Assembly: GCA_036732755.1 (NCBI GenBank)
Contig: DAINBU010000199.1
Location: 1 to 5,901 of the forward strand
Length of the DNA: 5,901 nucleotides
Source of the DNA: DASRRB01 sp036732755
GTDB taxonomy: Bacteria > Planctomycetota > B15-G4 > SIAN01
Reading direction: 5' to 3'
Under the pieces are notes generated by a model. The model was not told the DNA's origin and searched no databases. It saw only the letters and a list, made by a program, of their open reading frames with translations. The position numbers and the translations under genes are program-made. Below are positions 1-5,901 of the stretch, piece after piece. How positions within the stretch are numbered: position 1 is the first letter of the stretch; each line of letters opens with the position of its first letter.

Positions 1-1204
<1,204 letters not shown>

Positions 1205-1243
1205 GTCTGTCGGTTTCTCCGTGATTCGGTGTCGAGTTGCAGA

Positions 1244-1259
1244 CCGCGACGTGTCGCGG
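1244..1259. repeat. Inverted repeat in the groES-groEL gap
   Basis: CCGCGAC-GT-GTCGCGG is a perfect 7-bp inverted repeat, which as RNA gives about 6 bp with a 4-nt loop. It begins 3 nt past the groES stop and 39 nt before the groEL start. There is no following U-run, so it is not a normal intrinsic terminator. It could be a processing or stabilising hairpin that sets the groES:groEL ratio. That role is inference, and short GC-rich palindromes are common by chance here. Confidence 0.35.
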
Positions 1260-1262
1260 CGG

Positions 1263-1571
1263 TCACTCGACGATCGCGAGGATGTCGCTCTCGGCGATGA
1301 GCAGGAGGTCCTCGCCGTCGACCTTCACCTCGTTGCCGGCGTAGCTGCTGAAGATGACGCGATTGCCCGCGACGACCGTGAACGGCGCGCGCTTGCCGTC
1401 GTCGAGGAGCTTGCCGTCGCCGACGGCGACCACGATCCCCTCCTTCGGCTTCTCCTTGGCGGCGTCGGGCAGCAGGATCCCGCCCGCCGTCTTCTCTTCG
1501 GCCTCGACGCGGCGGATGAGCACGTTCTCTCCGAGCGGCTTCACCCGGGTCTTGGTCGCGGTCTTCGCCAT
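1263..1571 (-). CDS. groES: Co-chaperonin GroES (Hsp10)
   Basis: A 102-residue protein of the length expected for the heptameric GroES lid, which caps the GroEL ring and encloses the client protein. KPLGENVLIRR at 11-21 is the first beta-strand region. The mobile loop that docks on GroEL is at 24-44, with AGGILLPDAA (29-38) matching the usual GGI(V/L)LP core. The rest follows the family: GIVVAVGDGK (45-54), then VAGNRVIFSSYAGNEV (67-82) and ESDILAIVE at the C-terminus. The start at 1571 is well set by a strong GGGAGAGGAG ribosome site (1579-1588), with AGGAG 7 nt from the ATG. About ten residues (MAKTATKTRV) precede the conserved KPLG core. It is the first gene of the groESL pair. The response regulator lies 124 bp upstream on the same strand, so read-through is possible. 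No CIRCE element is visible upstream. Confidence 0.97.
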   Translation of the reverse strand: MAKTATKTRVKPLGENVLIRRVEAEEKTAGGILLPDAAKEKPKEGIVVAVGDGKLLDDGKRAPFTVVAGNRVIFSSYAGNEVKVDGEDLLLIAESDILAIVE

Positions 1572-1613
1572 CACAGATCTCCTCTCCCAATCATTCAGGC
1601 ACAGCATCCTGTC

Positions 1614-1629
1614 CGTCCCGGCCGGGACG
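1614..1629. promoter_or_regulatory. 16-bp perfect palindrome upstream of groES
   Basis: CGTCCCGGCCGGGACG is a perfect palindrome whose nearest edge is 42 bp from the groES start. It sits in the 124-bp non-coding gap between the response regulator and groES. It could be a dimeric repressor operator or a hairpin in the groES leader. It is not CIRCE (TTAGCACTC-N9-GAGTGCTAA). No clear -35/-10 pair is visible beside it. The function is inferred only from symmetry and position. Confidence 0.4.
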
Positions 1630-1680
1630 CGCGAAGGATCGATCGCCTGGTTCCATGGATCCGATTCGGTCTCCGCCGCA

Positions 1681-1697
1681 GAGCGAGGGGATCGCTC
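1681..1697. repeat. Inverted repeat at the 3' end of the response regulator gene
   Basis: GAGCGA-GGGGA-TCGCTC forms a 6-bp stem with a 5-nt loop and overlaps the response regulator stop codon. Read on the minus strand, no T-rich tract follows it. It is therefore at best a weak or factor-assisted terminator, and transcription into groES is plausible. Confidence 0.3.
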
Positions 1698-2154
1698 AGG
1701 CCGGTGGAAACGGTGGTTGTCGTCGCAGCAGCATCTCGAGCGAGCGGCGCAGCGCCTCGAGCCGGAAGGGCTTCGGCACGAAGCCGACGAGCAGCGCGCC
1801 CGGGTCGCTGGCCGTCTGCGCCTTGTCACGAGCGCAGAACGTCGCGAACTGCTCGCGCACCCACGTCTCGATCGAGACGTCGGACGAGACGAGCAGCGTC
1901 GGCGGGATCGCCGCCGGCCCGGCGTCGTGCAGCAGCTGCCGCAGCACCTGCGGACCGGTGAGCCCCGGCATGTGGCCGTCGAGCACCGACACGTCGCACA
2001 GGCGACGGCGCAGGAACTCGATCGCCTCGAGGCCGGAGCTCGCGAGCTGGACCGCGTAGCCTTCGCGCGCGAAGAACTCGCCCAGCGCCTCGCGCAGGCT
2101 CGCGTCGTCGTCGGCGACGAGCAGTCGGATCTTGGCGGTGCTTCGTGGGTCCAT
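1696..2154 (-). CDS. Single-domain response regulator (CheY-like receiver)
   Basis: A 152-residue stand-alone receiver domain with no DNA-binding or enzymatic output domain. The fold begins at once (KIRLLVADDD, 8-17), with the Mg-binding acidic cluster at D15-D17. The phosphoacceptor is D59 in VLDGHMPGLTG. The beta4 Ser pair is S90/S91 (LLVSSD), and the conserved Lys is K128 in VPKPF. The S91-to-K128 distance is 37 residues, against about 22 in CheY, so an extra segment of about 15 residues (around 100-119) lies in the alpha4-beta5 face that normally contacts partners. The ATG at 2154 is chosen because it sits just before beta1. No good ribosome site precedes it, and an open frame continues upstream to 2343 without receiver-like sequence. 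No histidine kinase is encoded nearby. The gene is codirectional with groESL and divergent from thiE; a sigma-54-like motif lies about 100 bp upstream. The partner and target are unknown. Confidence 0.9.
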   Translation of the reverse strand: MDPRSTAKIRLLVADDDASLREALGEFFAREGYAVQLASSGLEAIEFLRRRLCDVSVLDGHMPGLTGPQVLRQLLHDAGPAAIPPTLLVSSDVSIETWVREQFATFCARDKAQTASDPGALLVGFVPKPFRLEALRRSLEMLLRRQPPFPPA

Positions 2155-2185
2155 GGCTCGCAGGTTGGCGGGCTCCGGCAAAGCA

Positions 2186-2203
2186 CCGATCGCGCGCGAT
2201 CGG
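2186..2203. promoter_or_regulatory. 18-bp perfect palindrome, candidate operator
   Basis: CCGATCGCGCGCGATCGG is perfectly self-complementary over 18 bp, with symmetry ending at an A/G pair on the outside. It lies 32 bp upstream of the response regulator start and 160 bp upstream of thiE. It is downstream of the start point predicted by the sigma-54-like motif, so it would be in the leader of the response regulator transcript. A homodimeric regulator site or an RNA hairpin are both possible. The alternating CG core makes chance more likely than for mixed sequence. Confidence 0.4.
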
Positions 2204-2250
2204 GCGGTCGCCTCCCGGATGGAGGGTCCGATCCGGGGCGCGCGCCGGGG

Positions 2251-2266
2251 GCAAGTTCGGTGCCAA
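2251..2266 (-). promoter_or_regulatory. Candidate sigma-54 (RpoN) promoter for the response regulator gene
   Basis: Read on the minus strand the sequence is CTTGGCACCGAACTTGC (2267-2251). This contains TGGCAC-N5-TTGC with the invariant GG and GC exactly 10 nt apart, as the sigma-54 -24/-12 consensus requires. It deviates at the G after TGGCAC (C here) and at the W after TTGC (C here). The predicted start is near 2240, giving a leader of roughly 85 nt before the ATG at 2154. It is the only such match I noticed in a non-coding stretch with the right orientation. No sigma-54 activator is encoded in the window. Confidence 0.4.
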
Positions 2267-2363
2267 GGGCGCCCCGTCAGCCCACGGGCCGTCCCCTGCC
2301 AAACTGTCCGCGCCCCGGGTTTCGAGCAGAAGCCGCGCGTCAAATTGGCGACGATGCGGGGCC

Positions 2364-2999
2364 ATGGCGAACCGCCCGCTCGACACGTGCCGGCTGCAGC
2401 TCCTGGTCATGCGGCCGCTCTGCCCGCGGCGCTGGCGCGACGCGGTCCGGGCGGCGATCGCGGGCGGCGTCGACCTGGTCCAGCTGCGCGAAAAGGGGGC
2501 GCGGACGCGCGAGGTGGTCGAGGTCGCGCGCGAGCTCCTCGCGATCACCGAGCCGGCCAACGTCCCGCTCCTGATCGACGACGACGTCGCGGCGGCGCGC
2601 AAGCTCGGCCCCGCCGTCGCCGGCGTCCACCTCGGCCAGGAGGACCTGCCGGTCGAGATGGCGCGCGCGCGACTCGGCAACAACGCATGGATCGGCGTCT
2701 CGACGCACGACGAGCTCGAGGTCGGCTGGTCGGAGCGGACCAGCGCCACGCACTACGGCCTCGGCGCCTGCTTCGCCACGGCGACCAAGCGCGAGCACCG
2801 GCTGCTCAACTTCGACGAGCTCACGCGCGCGCTCGCGCGCGCCAAGCGTCCGGTCTTCGCGATCGGCGGGATCACGCCCGAGAACGTCGGGATGCTGGCG
2901 CGCGTCGGCGTGGCGCGCGTCGCCGTCTCCGCCGCGATCCTCGCCGCCCCCGACCCCCAGGAAGCAGCTGCGCGGATCCGCGCCGCGCTCCCCGCCTGA
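2364..2999 (+). CDS. thiE: Thiamine-phosphate synthase (ThiE)
   Basis: ThiE joins hydroxymethylpyrimidine pyrophosphate to the thiazole phosphate to give thiamine phosphate, in the cytosol. At 211 residues it has the usual TIM-barrel length. Signature motifs appear in order: VQLREK (39-44, pyrophosphate-binding R42 and K44), LIDDDVA (70-76, where most homologues have ND at 72-73), GVHLGQED (87-94), GVSTH (111-115), YGLGACFATATK (131-142, keeping T139, T141 and K142), FAIGGITPENV (165-175) and VAVSAAI (186-192). TxTK argues for ThiE rather than the related tautomerase TenI, which has a divergent segment there. The ATG at 2364 fits the family N-terminus. The open frame extends to 2145 but that part is not ThiE-like, and the ribosome site is weak. 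No other thi gene is visible. It is divergent from the response regulator and 89 bp upstream of the sigma factor gene. Confidence 0.93.
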   Translation: MANRPLDTCRLQLLVMRPLCPRRWRDAVRAAIAGGVDLVQLREKGARTREVVEVARELLAITEPANVPLLIDDDVAAARKLGPAVAGVHLGQEDLPVEMARARLGNNAWIGVSTHDELEVGWSERTSATHYGLGACFATATKREHRLLNFDELTRALARAKRPVFAIGGITPENVGMLARVGVARVAVSAAILAAPDPQEAAARIRAALPA

Positions 3000-3041
3000 G
3001 GGCCTGCTCCGAATCGCCCGCCGATGTGATTCGCGCGGCGC

Positions 3042-3055
3042 GGCAGCGTTCTGCC
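3042..3055. repeat. Small inverted repeat in the thiE-sigma factor gap
   Basis: GGCAG-CGTT-CTGCC is a 5-bp stem with a 4-nt loop in the 89-bp gap between thiE and the sigma factor gene, 33 bp before the latter's ATG. A second weak pair, CGAATC (3010-3015) with GATTCG (3028-3033), lies just upstream. No T-tract follows, so a terminator is unlikely. No clear promoter is seen in the gap. Confidence 0.25.
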
Positions 3056-3088
3056 AGTTGCCGCGCGACGCGGCGGGAGGACGGGACG

Positions 3089-3712
3089 ATGCACGACGAC
3101 GGTCCGATCGGCGGCGAGGAGCAGCGCGGCGCGCTCCTGCGCTTCCTGCGCAGCCAGTGCGGCGACGCGCACGCGCGCGAAGACCTGGTCCAGGAGACGC
3201 TGCTGCGCGGCGTGCGCAACGCCGACCGGCTGCGCGAGGCGGCGTCGCTCTCGCACTGGCTCCTGCGGATCGCGTGGAATGTCGCGCTCGACTGGAGGAG
3301 GCGACGGGTGCGGCGCAACGAGCACTGCGTCGCCCCCGACGAGCCCGAGCTGGTCACGCAAAGCCTCGACGATGATCCGGTCGAACGGATCGAGCGCGCC
3401 GGGTTGCGCCGCCGCTGGCGTCTCGACCTGCGCCGCGCGCTGCGCGGCCTCAAGCCGCGCGACCGCGTGCTGGTCATCGGCCACTACTTCGTCGGCCTCT
3501 CCTGCGCCGAGCTCGCGGCGCGTGCCGGCCTCACGCGCGCCAACGTCAAGGTCCGCCTCTGCCGCTCGCGCCGGACGCTGCGCCGCCTGCTGCCGGAGGG
3601 TTTCGAGCCGGCGGCGGTGCAGGGCGAGGAGGCGGCCGCGTCGCCGCGCCGCTGGCCGCTCGCGCGAGTCGTCGACGAGCGCGGCGACGACGGGTGGGCC
3701 GAGGCGATTTGA
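3089..3712 (+). CDS. ECF-type RNA polymerase sigma-70 factor
   Basis: A 207-residue two-domain sigma factor that would direct RNA polymerase to a small regulon. Region 2 spans about 15-77: AREDLVQETLLR (29-40) is the core-binding helix, and SHWLLRIAWNVALDWRRRR (55-73) matches the region 2.3/2.4 pattern that melts and reads the -10 element. After a charged linker, region 4 spans about 112-168: LRRALRGLKPRDRVLVI, then the helix-turn-helix SCAELAARAGLTRANVKVRLCRSR, which reads the -35 element. There are no regions 1 or 3, as is typical of ECF factors. The ATG at 3089 follows GGAGG (3076-3080) by 8 nt. A 39-residue tail (169-207, with W189 and W203) extends past region 4. No anti-sigma gene follows; the next gene, 38 bp on, encodes an exported oxidoreductase. 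The ECF subgroup is not assignable by eye. Confidence 0.92.
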   Translation: MHDDGPIGGEEQRGALLRFLRSQCGDAHAREDLVQETLLRGVRNADRLREAASLSHWLLRIAWNVALDWRRRRVRRNEHCVAPDEPELVTQSLDDDPVERIERAGLRRRWRLDLRRALRGLKPRDRVLVIGHYFVGLSCAELAARAGLTRANVKVRLCRSRRTLRRLLPEGFEPAAVQGEEAAASPRRWPLARVVDERGDDGWAEAI

Positions 3713-3750
3713 AGGTATCGTCCCCCGCTCTCCTCCCCGGGGGTGACTCG

Positions 3751-5106
3751 ATGAAGGCCAAGCAGGCGTCGAACTCGCGCGTCCCGCCGTCGCGTCGCGA
3801 CTTCTTGAAGGACACGACGGCTCTCACCGCGTCGCTGCTCGCCGCACCGGCGCTCGCGCAGCAGCAGACGCCGCCGCCGGCCGCCGCGCCGCCCCCGCAG
3901 GAGAAGCCGCCGACGCCGGCGCCGCCGCCTCGCCCCGAGCCGCTCGTGAAGATCGGCGTCGTCGGCATCGGCGGCATGGGGCGCGGCCACTGCGAGAGCC
4001 TGGTCGGCCTCCACAAGGAGGGCAAGGAGAACGTCAAGATCGTCGCCGTCTGCGACGTCTACAAGATGCGCGTCGACTCGACGGTCGAGTTCCTCTCGAA
4101 GGAGCAGGGGGAGAACGGGCAGCCCTTCGCCGTTCAGGGCCACAAGGACTACCACGAGCTCCTGAAGAACCCCGAGATCCAGGGCGTCCTGGTCGCCGCG
4201 CCCGAGCACTGGCACGCGCAGGTCGCGATCGACGCGATCCGCGCCGGCAAGGACGTCTACCTCGAGAAGCCGATGACGCTGCGGCTCGACGACGCCTTCG
4301 CGCTCTGGCGCGAGCAGCGGGGCAGCGACCGCATCGTCCAGGTCGGGACGCAGTACGTGACGCTGCCGCGCTACGCCGAAGCGCGCCGCCTCATCAAGGA
4401 GGGCGCGATCGGCCACCCGTGCAGCAGCCAGACCAGCTACTGCCGCAACTCCAAGTCGGGCGAGTGGAACTACTACGCGATCGAGCCGCAGGCCGTCCCG
4501 GGCGAGAACCTCGACTGGGCGGCTTGGTGCGGCCCGCTCGGCCCGATCCCGTTCGACCCGCTGCTCTTCGCGCGCTGGCGCCGTTACAAGCGGACCTCGA
4601 CCGGGATCATCGGCGACCTGCTCGTGCACTGGATGACGCCGATGATCTGGGCGCTCGACGTCGGCTGGCCGGTGCGCGTCACCGCGACCGGTGGCCACTA
4701 CGTCGACAAGGCGATGGAGAACCACGACCAGGTCAACATCACGATCCAGTTCGAGGGCGAGCACACCATGGAGGTGCTCGGCTCGACCTGCAACGCGACC
4801 GGCGTCGAGACGATGATCCGCGGCCACAAGGGCAACCTCTACCTCGCCGGCAACAGCTGCGAGATGCGGCCCGAGCAGATCTTCGCCGACGAGCTCGAGC
4901 CGAAGACGACGAAGTTCGAGTCGGTCCCCGACCAGGACCTGCTGCGGATGAACTGGCTCCACTGCATCCGCACGCGCGAGCCGAATCTCTCGCCCGTCGA
5001 GCTCGGCATGAAGGTGATGGTCATCGTCGACCTGGCGACGCGCTCGCTGTGGGAGGGCGGCTCGTTCGGCTTCTCGCCGGCCAGCATGACGTCATTCCAG
5101 GTCTGA
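3751..5106 (+). CDS. Tat-exported Gfo/Idh/MocA family oxidoreductase
   Basis: A 451-residue NAD(P)-dependent oxidoreductase of the sugar/polyol dehydrogenase superfamily; the substrate is not predictable. A twin-arginine signal, SRRDFLK (14-20), and a moderately hydrophobic stretch end at ALA-QQQ (likely cleavage after A36), so it should be exported folded with its cofactor. A proline-rich linker follows (40-64, 14 of 25 residues Pro). The Rossmann fold begins with KIGVVGIGGMG (67-77, GxGxxG). The family EKP motif is at 172-174, with K173 as the usual catalytic Lys. GIIGDLLVHWMTP (285-297) offers H293 as the likely catalytic-domain His. The C-terminal half has the usual WCGPLGPIPFDP and HKGNLYLAGN segments. 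The ATG at 3751 has GGGGGTGA (3739-3746) just upstream; a GTG at 3694 would place 19 extra residues before the Tat signal and overlap the sigma gene. It probably forms an operon with its neighbours. Confidence 0.93.
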   Translation: MKAKQASNSRVPPSRRDFLKDTTALTASLLAAPALAQQQTPPPAAAPPPQEKPPTPAPPPRPEPLVKIGVVGIGGMGRGHCESLVGLHKEGKENVKIVAVCDVYKMRVDSTVEFLSKEQGENGQPFAVQGHKDYHELLKNPEIQGVLVAAPEHWHAQVAIDAIRAGKDVYLEKPMTLRLDDAFALWREQRGSDRIVQVGTQYVTLPRYAEARRLIKEGAIGHPCSSQTSYCRNSKSGEWNYYAIEPQAVPGENLDWAAWCGPLGPIPFDPLLFARWRRYKRTSTGIIGDLLVHWMTPMIWALDVGWPVRVTATGGHYVDKAMENHDQVNITIQFEGEHTMEVLGSTCNATGVETMIRGHKGNLYLAGNSCEMRPEQIFADELEPKTTKFESVPDQDLLRMNWLHCIRTREPNLSPVELGMKVMVIVDLATRSLWEGGSFGFSPASMTSFQV

Positions 5107-5131
5107 GCGGCGCGGGCCGGAGCCGGGAGAC

Positions 5132-5901
5132 GTGCCGCTCCTCGTCGCGCTCTCCGCGATGGGAACGCGCTTCGAGCTCGTCCTGGCGGGCGAGCCCGAG
5201 GCGCCGCCCCTGCGCGCGCTCGCCGAGGAGGCGCTCGAGATCGTCGCGGAGCTCGACCGGCGGCTGAGCCGCTTCCGGCGCGACGGCATCCCCGCGGCGC
5301 TCGCACGGGCTGCCGCCGCGGCGCAGAACGGCGACGGCACGCTGCGCGTCGCGCGTGAAGAAATGGTCCTCCTCGAGCTCTGCCGCCGCGCCCACGCGCG
5401 CAGCGGCGGCGCGTTCGACCCGGCGCACCTTTCAGCACTGGACGAGAAGACGGCGACGTTCGCCAGCGTGAGGATCGATCGGCGCGGCCGCCGCGTGGGC
5501 GTGCCCTCCTGCCTCGCGCCTCTCGACTTCGGCGCGGTCGCCAAGGGTTACGCGCTCGATCTCGCCGCACGCGCGCTCGCGCGCGGCGGCGTGCGCGTCG
5601 GCCTCCTGCACGGCGGCACGAGCAGCGTCGTCGCGCTCGGCGCGCCGCCCGGCCGTGCCGCCTGGCGCGTCGCGGTGCGCGACCCCGCGGACGACGGCGA
5701 GCGGCCACGCGCGCTCGCGACGGTCGCACTGCGCGACGCGGCGCTCTCCGTCTCGGCGCCGCACGGCTCGACGCGCGAGGTCGGCGGCCGGCGCGCCGGC
5801 CACGTCGTCGACCCGCGCGACGGCGCGCCGGTCGAGCGCGTGCGCGTCGCCGCCGTCGTCGCGCGCCACGGAGCGACGAGCGAGGTCGCCTCGACCGCGC
5901 T
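5132..5901 (+). CDS. ApbE-like FAD:protein FMN transferase, 3' end cut by window edge
   Basis: The frame stays open to the window end (256 codons visible). ApbE enzymes attach FMN from FAD to a Thr/Ser of target proteins, with Mg2+. Family marks are present in order: MGTRFEL (10-16), ELDRRLSRFR (40-49), SGGAFDP (91-97), LDFGAVAKGYALDL (131-144), HGG near 160-162, WRVAVRDP (178-185), GHVVDPRDGAPV (223-234), and a C-terminal SEVAST (250-255) where most members have aDAlsT. So Glu replaces the usual metal-site Asp while the Thr four residues on is kept. The usual insert between GAFDP and LDFG is short. No signal peptide or lipobox is visible, although many ApbE proteins are exported. The start is GTG 5132, with GGAG 9 nt upstream (5119-5122); ATG 5159 is the alternative, without a ribosome site. 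It begins 25 bp after the oxidoreductase gene, in a likely operon. Confidence 0.88.
   Translation, partial: MPLLVALSAMGTRFELVLAGEPEAPPLRALAEEALEIVAELDRRLSRFRRDGIPAALARAAAAAQNGDGTLRVAREEMVLLELCRRAHARSGGAFDPAHLSALDEKTATFASVRIDRRGRRVGVPSCLAPLDFGAVAKGYALDLAARALARGGVRVGLLHGGTSSVVALGAPPGRAAWRVAVRDPADDGERPRALATVALRDAALSVSAPHGSTREVGGRRAGHVVDPRDGAPVERVRVAAVVARHGATSEVASTA

Larger units (their letters stand above)
2155..2363. other. Divergent intergenic region, response regulator/thiE
   Basis: This is 209 bp of non-coding sequence between two divergent starts, the longest gap in the window. Besides the palindrome and sigma-54-like motif listed separately, it holds CCCGGAT-N10-ATCCGGG (2214-2237) and GGCGCGCGCC (2237-2246). 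I found no convincing sigma-70 -35/-10 pair for thiE, and neither flanking gene has a strong Shine-Dalgarno. The open frames crossing the region have no family resemblance and I read them as chance ORFs in GC-rich DNA. Confidence 0.6.

Noticed and set aside
1649..1662. Near-palindrome GGTTCCATGGATCC in the response regulator-groES gap
   Set aside because: It has one symmetric mismatch, is made of common restriction-site-like 6-mers and lies far from any promoter-like sequence.
1572..1695. CIRCE element, RNA thermometer or sigma-32 promoter ahead of groES
   Set aside because: No TTAGCACTC/GAGTGCTAA halves, no sigma-32-like -35/-10 pair and no strong local anti-Shine-Dalgarno pairing were found.
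1263..2186. Fusion of groES with an N-terminal extension reaching into the response regulator region
   Set aside because: The extension is Arg/Ser-rich shadow sequence of the response regulator gene. The ATG at 1571 has a strong ribosome site and gives the exact GroES length.
2132..3088. Upstream extension of the sigma factor frame through thiE
   Set aside because: The frame is open but Arg/Ala-rich and overlaps all of thiE in another frame. The ATG at 3089 has a strong GGAGG site and starts the sigma fold correctly.
3484..4962. Minus-strand open frame of 492 codons opposite the sigma factor and oxidoreductase genes
   Set aside because: It spans two well-supported plus-strand genes, has no family resemblance and shows the same biased composition as other GC-rich shadow frames.
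3751..5106. Reading the exported oxidoreductase as a GH109-type NAD-dependent glycosidase
   Set aside because: Such enzymes share the fold and Tat signals, but recalled GH109 sequence around the EKP region and active site does not match. Only the general Gfo/Idh/MocA family call is supported.

Overview
The window is very GC-rich (roughly 70% by eye), densely packed and fully bacterial. It holds seven genes, two of them cut by the window edges. The GroEL apical domain carries SPHFVTN and a Cys-containing stretch before AVKAPGFGDRR, both of which I associate with planctomycete chaperonins. A Tat-exported Gfo/Idh/MocA oxidoreductase is also typical of planctomycetes. A high-GC member of Planctomycetota is my best guess. 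Acidobacteriota or another high-GC phylum cannot be excluded without a tree.

Minus strand, read right to left from about 2266 to 1: a candidate sigma-54 promoter, a leader with an 18-bp perfect palindrome, a single-domain response regulator (2154-1696), a 124-bp gap with a 16-bp perfect palindrome, groES (1571-1263), a short gap with a 7-bp inverted repeat, and groEL (1204 to beyond position 1; residues 1-401 are visible). No CIRCE element is seen upstream of groES.

Plus strand, from 2364 to the right edge: thiE (thiamine-phosphate synthase, 2364-2999), an ECF-type sigma factor (3089-3712), a Tat-signal Gfo/Idh/MocA oxidoreductase (3751-5106), and the start of an ApbE-like FAD:protein FMN transferase (5132 to beyond 5901). 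The last three genes are separated by 38 and 25 bp and are probably co-transcribed. The 89-bp gap after thiE leaves open whether thiE belongs to the same unit. The response regulator and thiE diverge from a 209-bp intergenic region rich in inverted repeats.

These are mostly ordinary housekeeping and accessory genes. I do not see a novel multi-gene system. The points most worth checking are the sigma-54-like motif and palindrome ahead of the response regulator-groESL run, the response regulator's enlarged beta4-beta5 segment, the histidine at GroEL position 203, and the compact ApbE-like protein with altered motifs downstream of an exported oxidoreductase.
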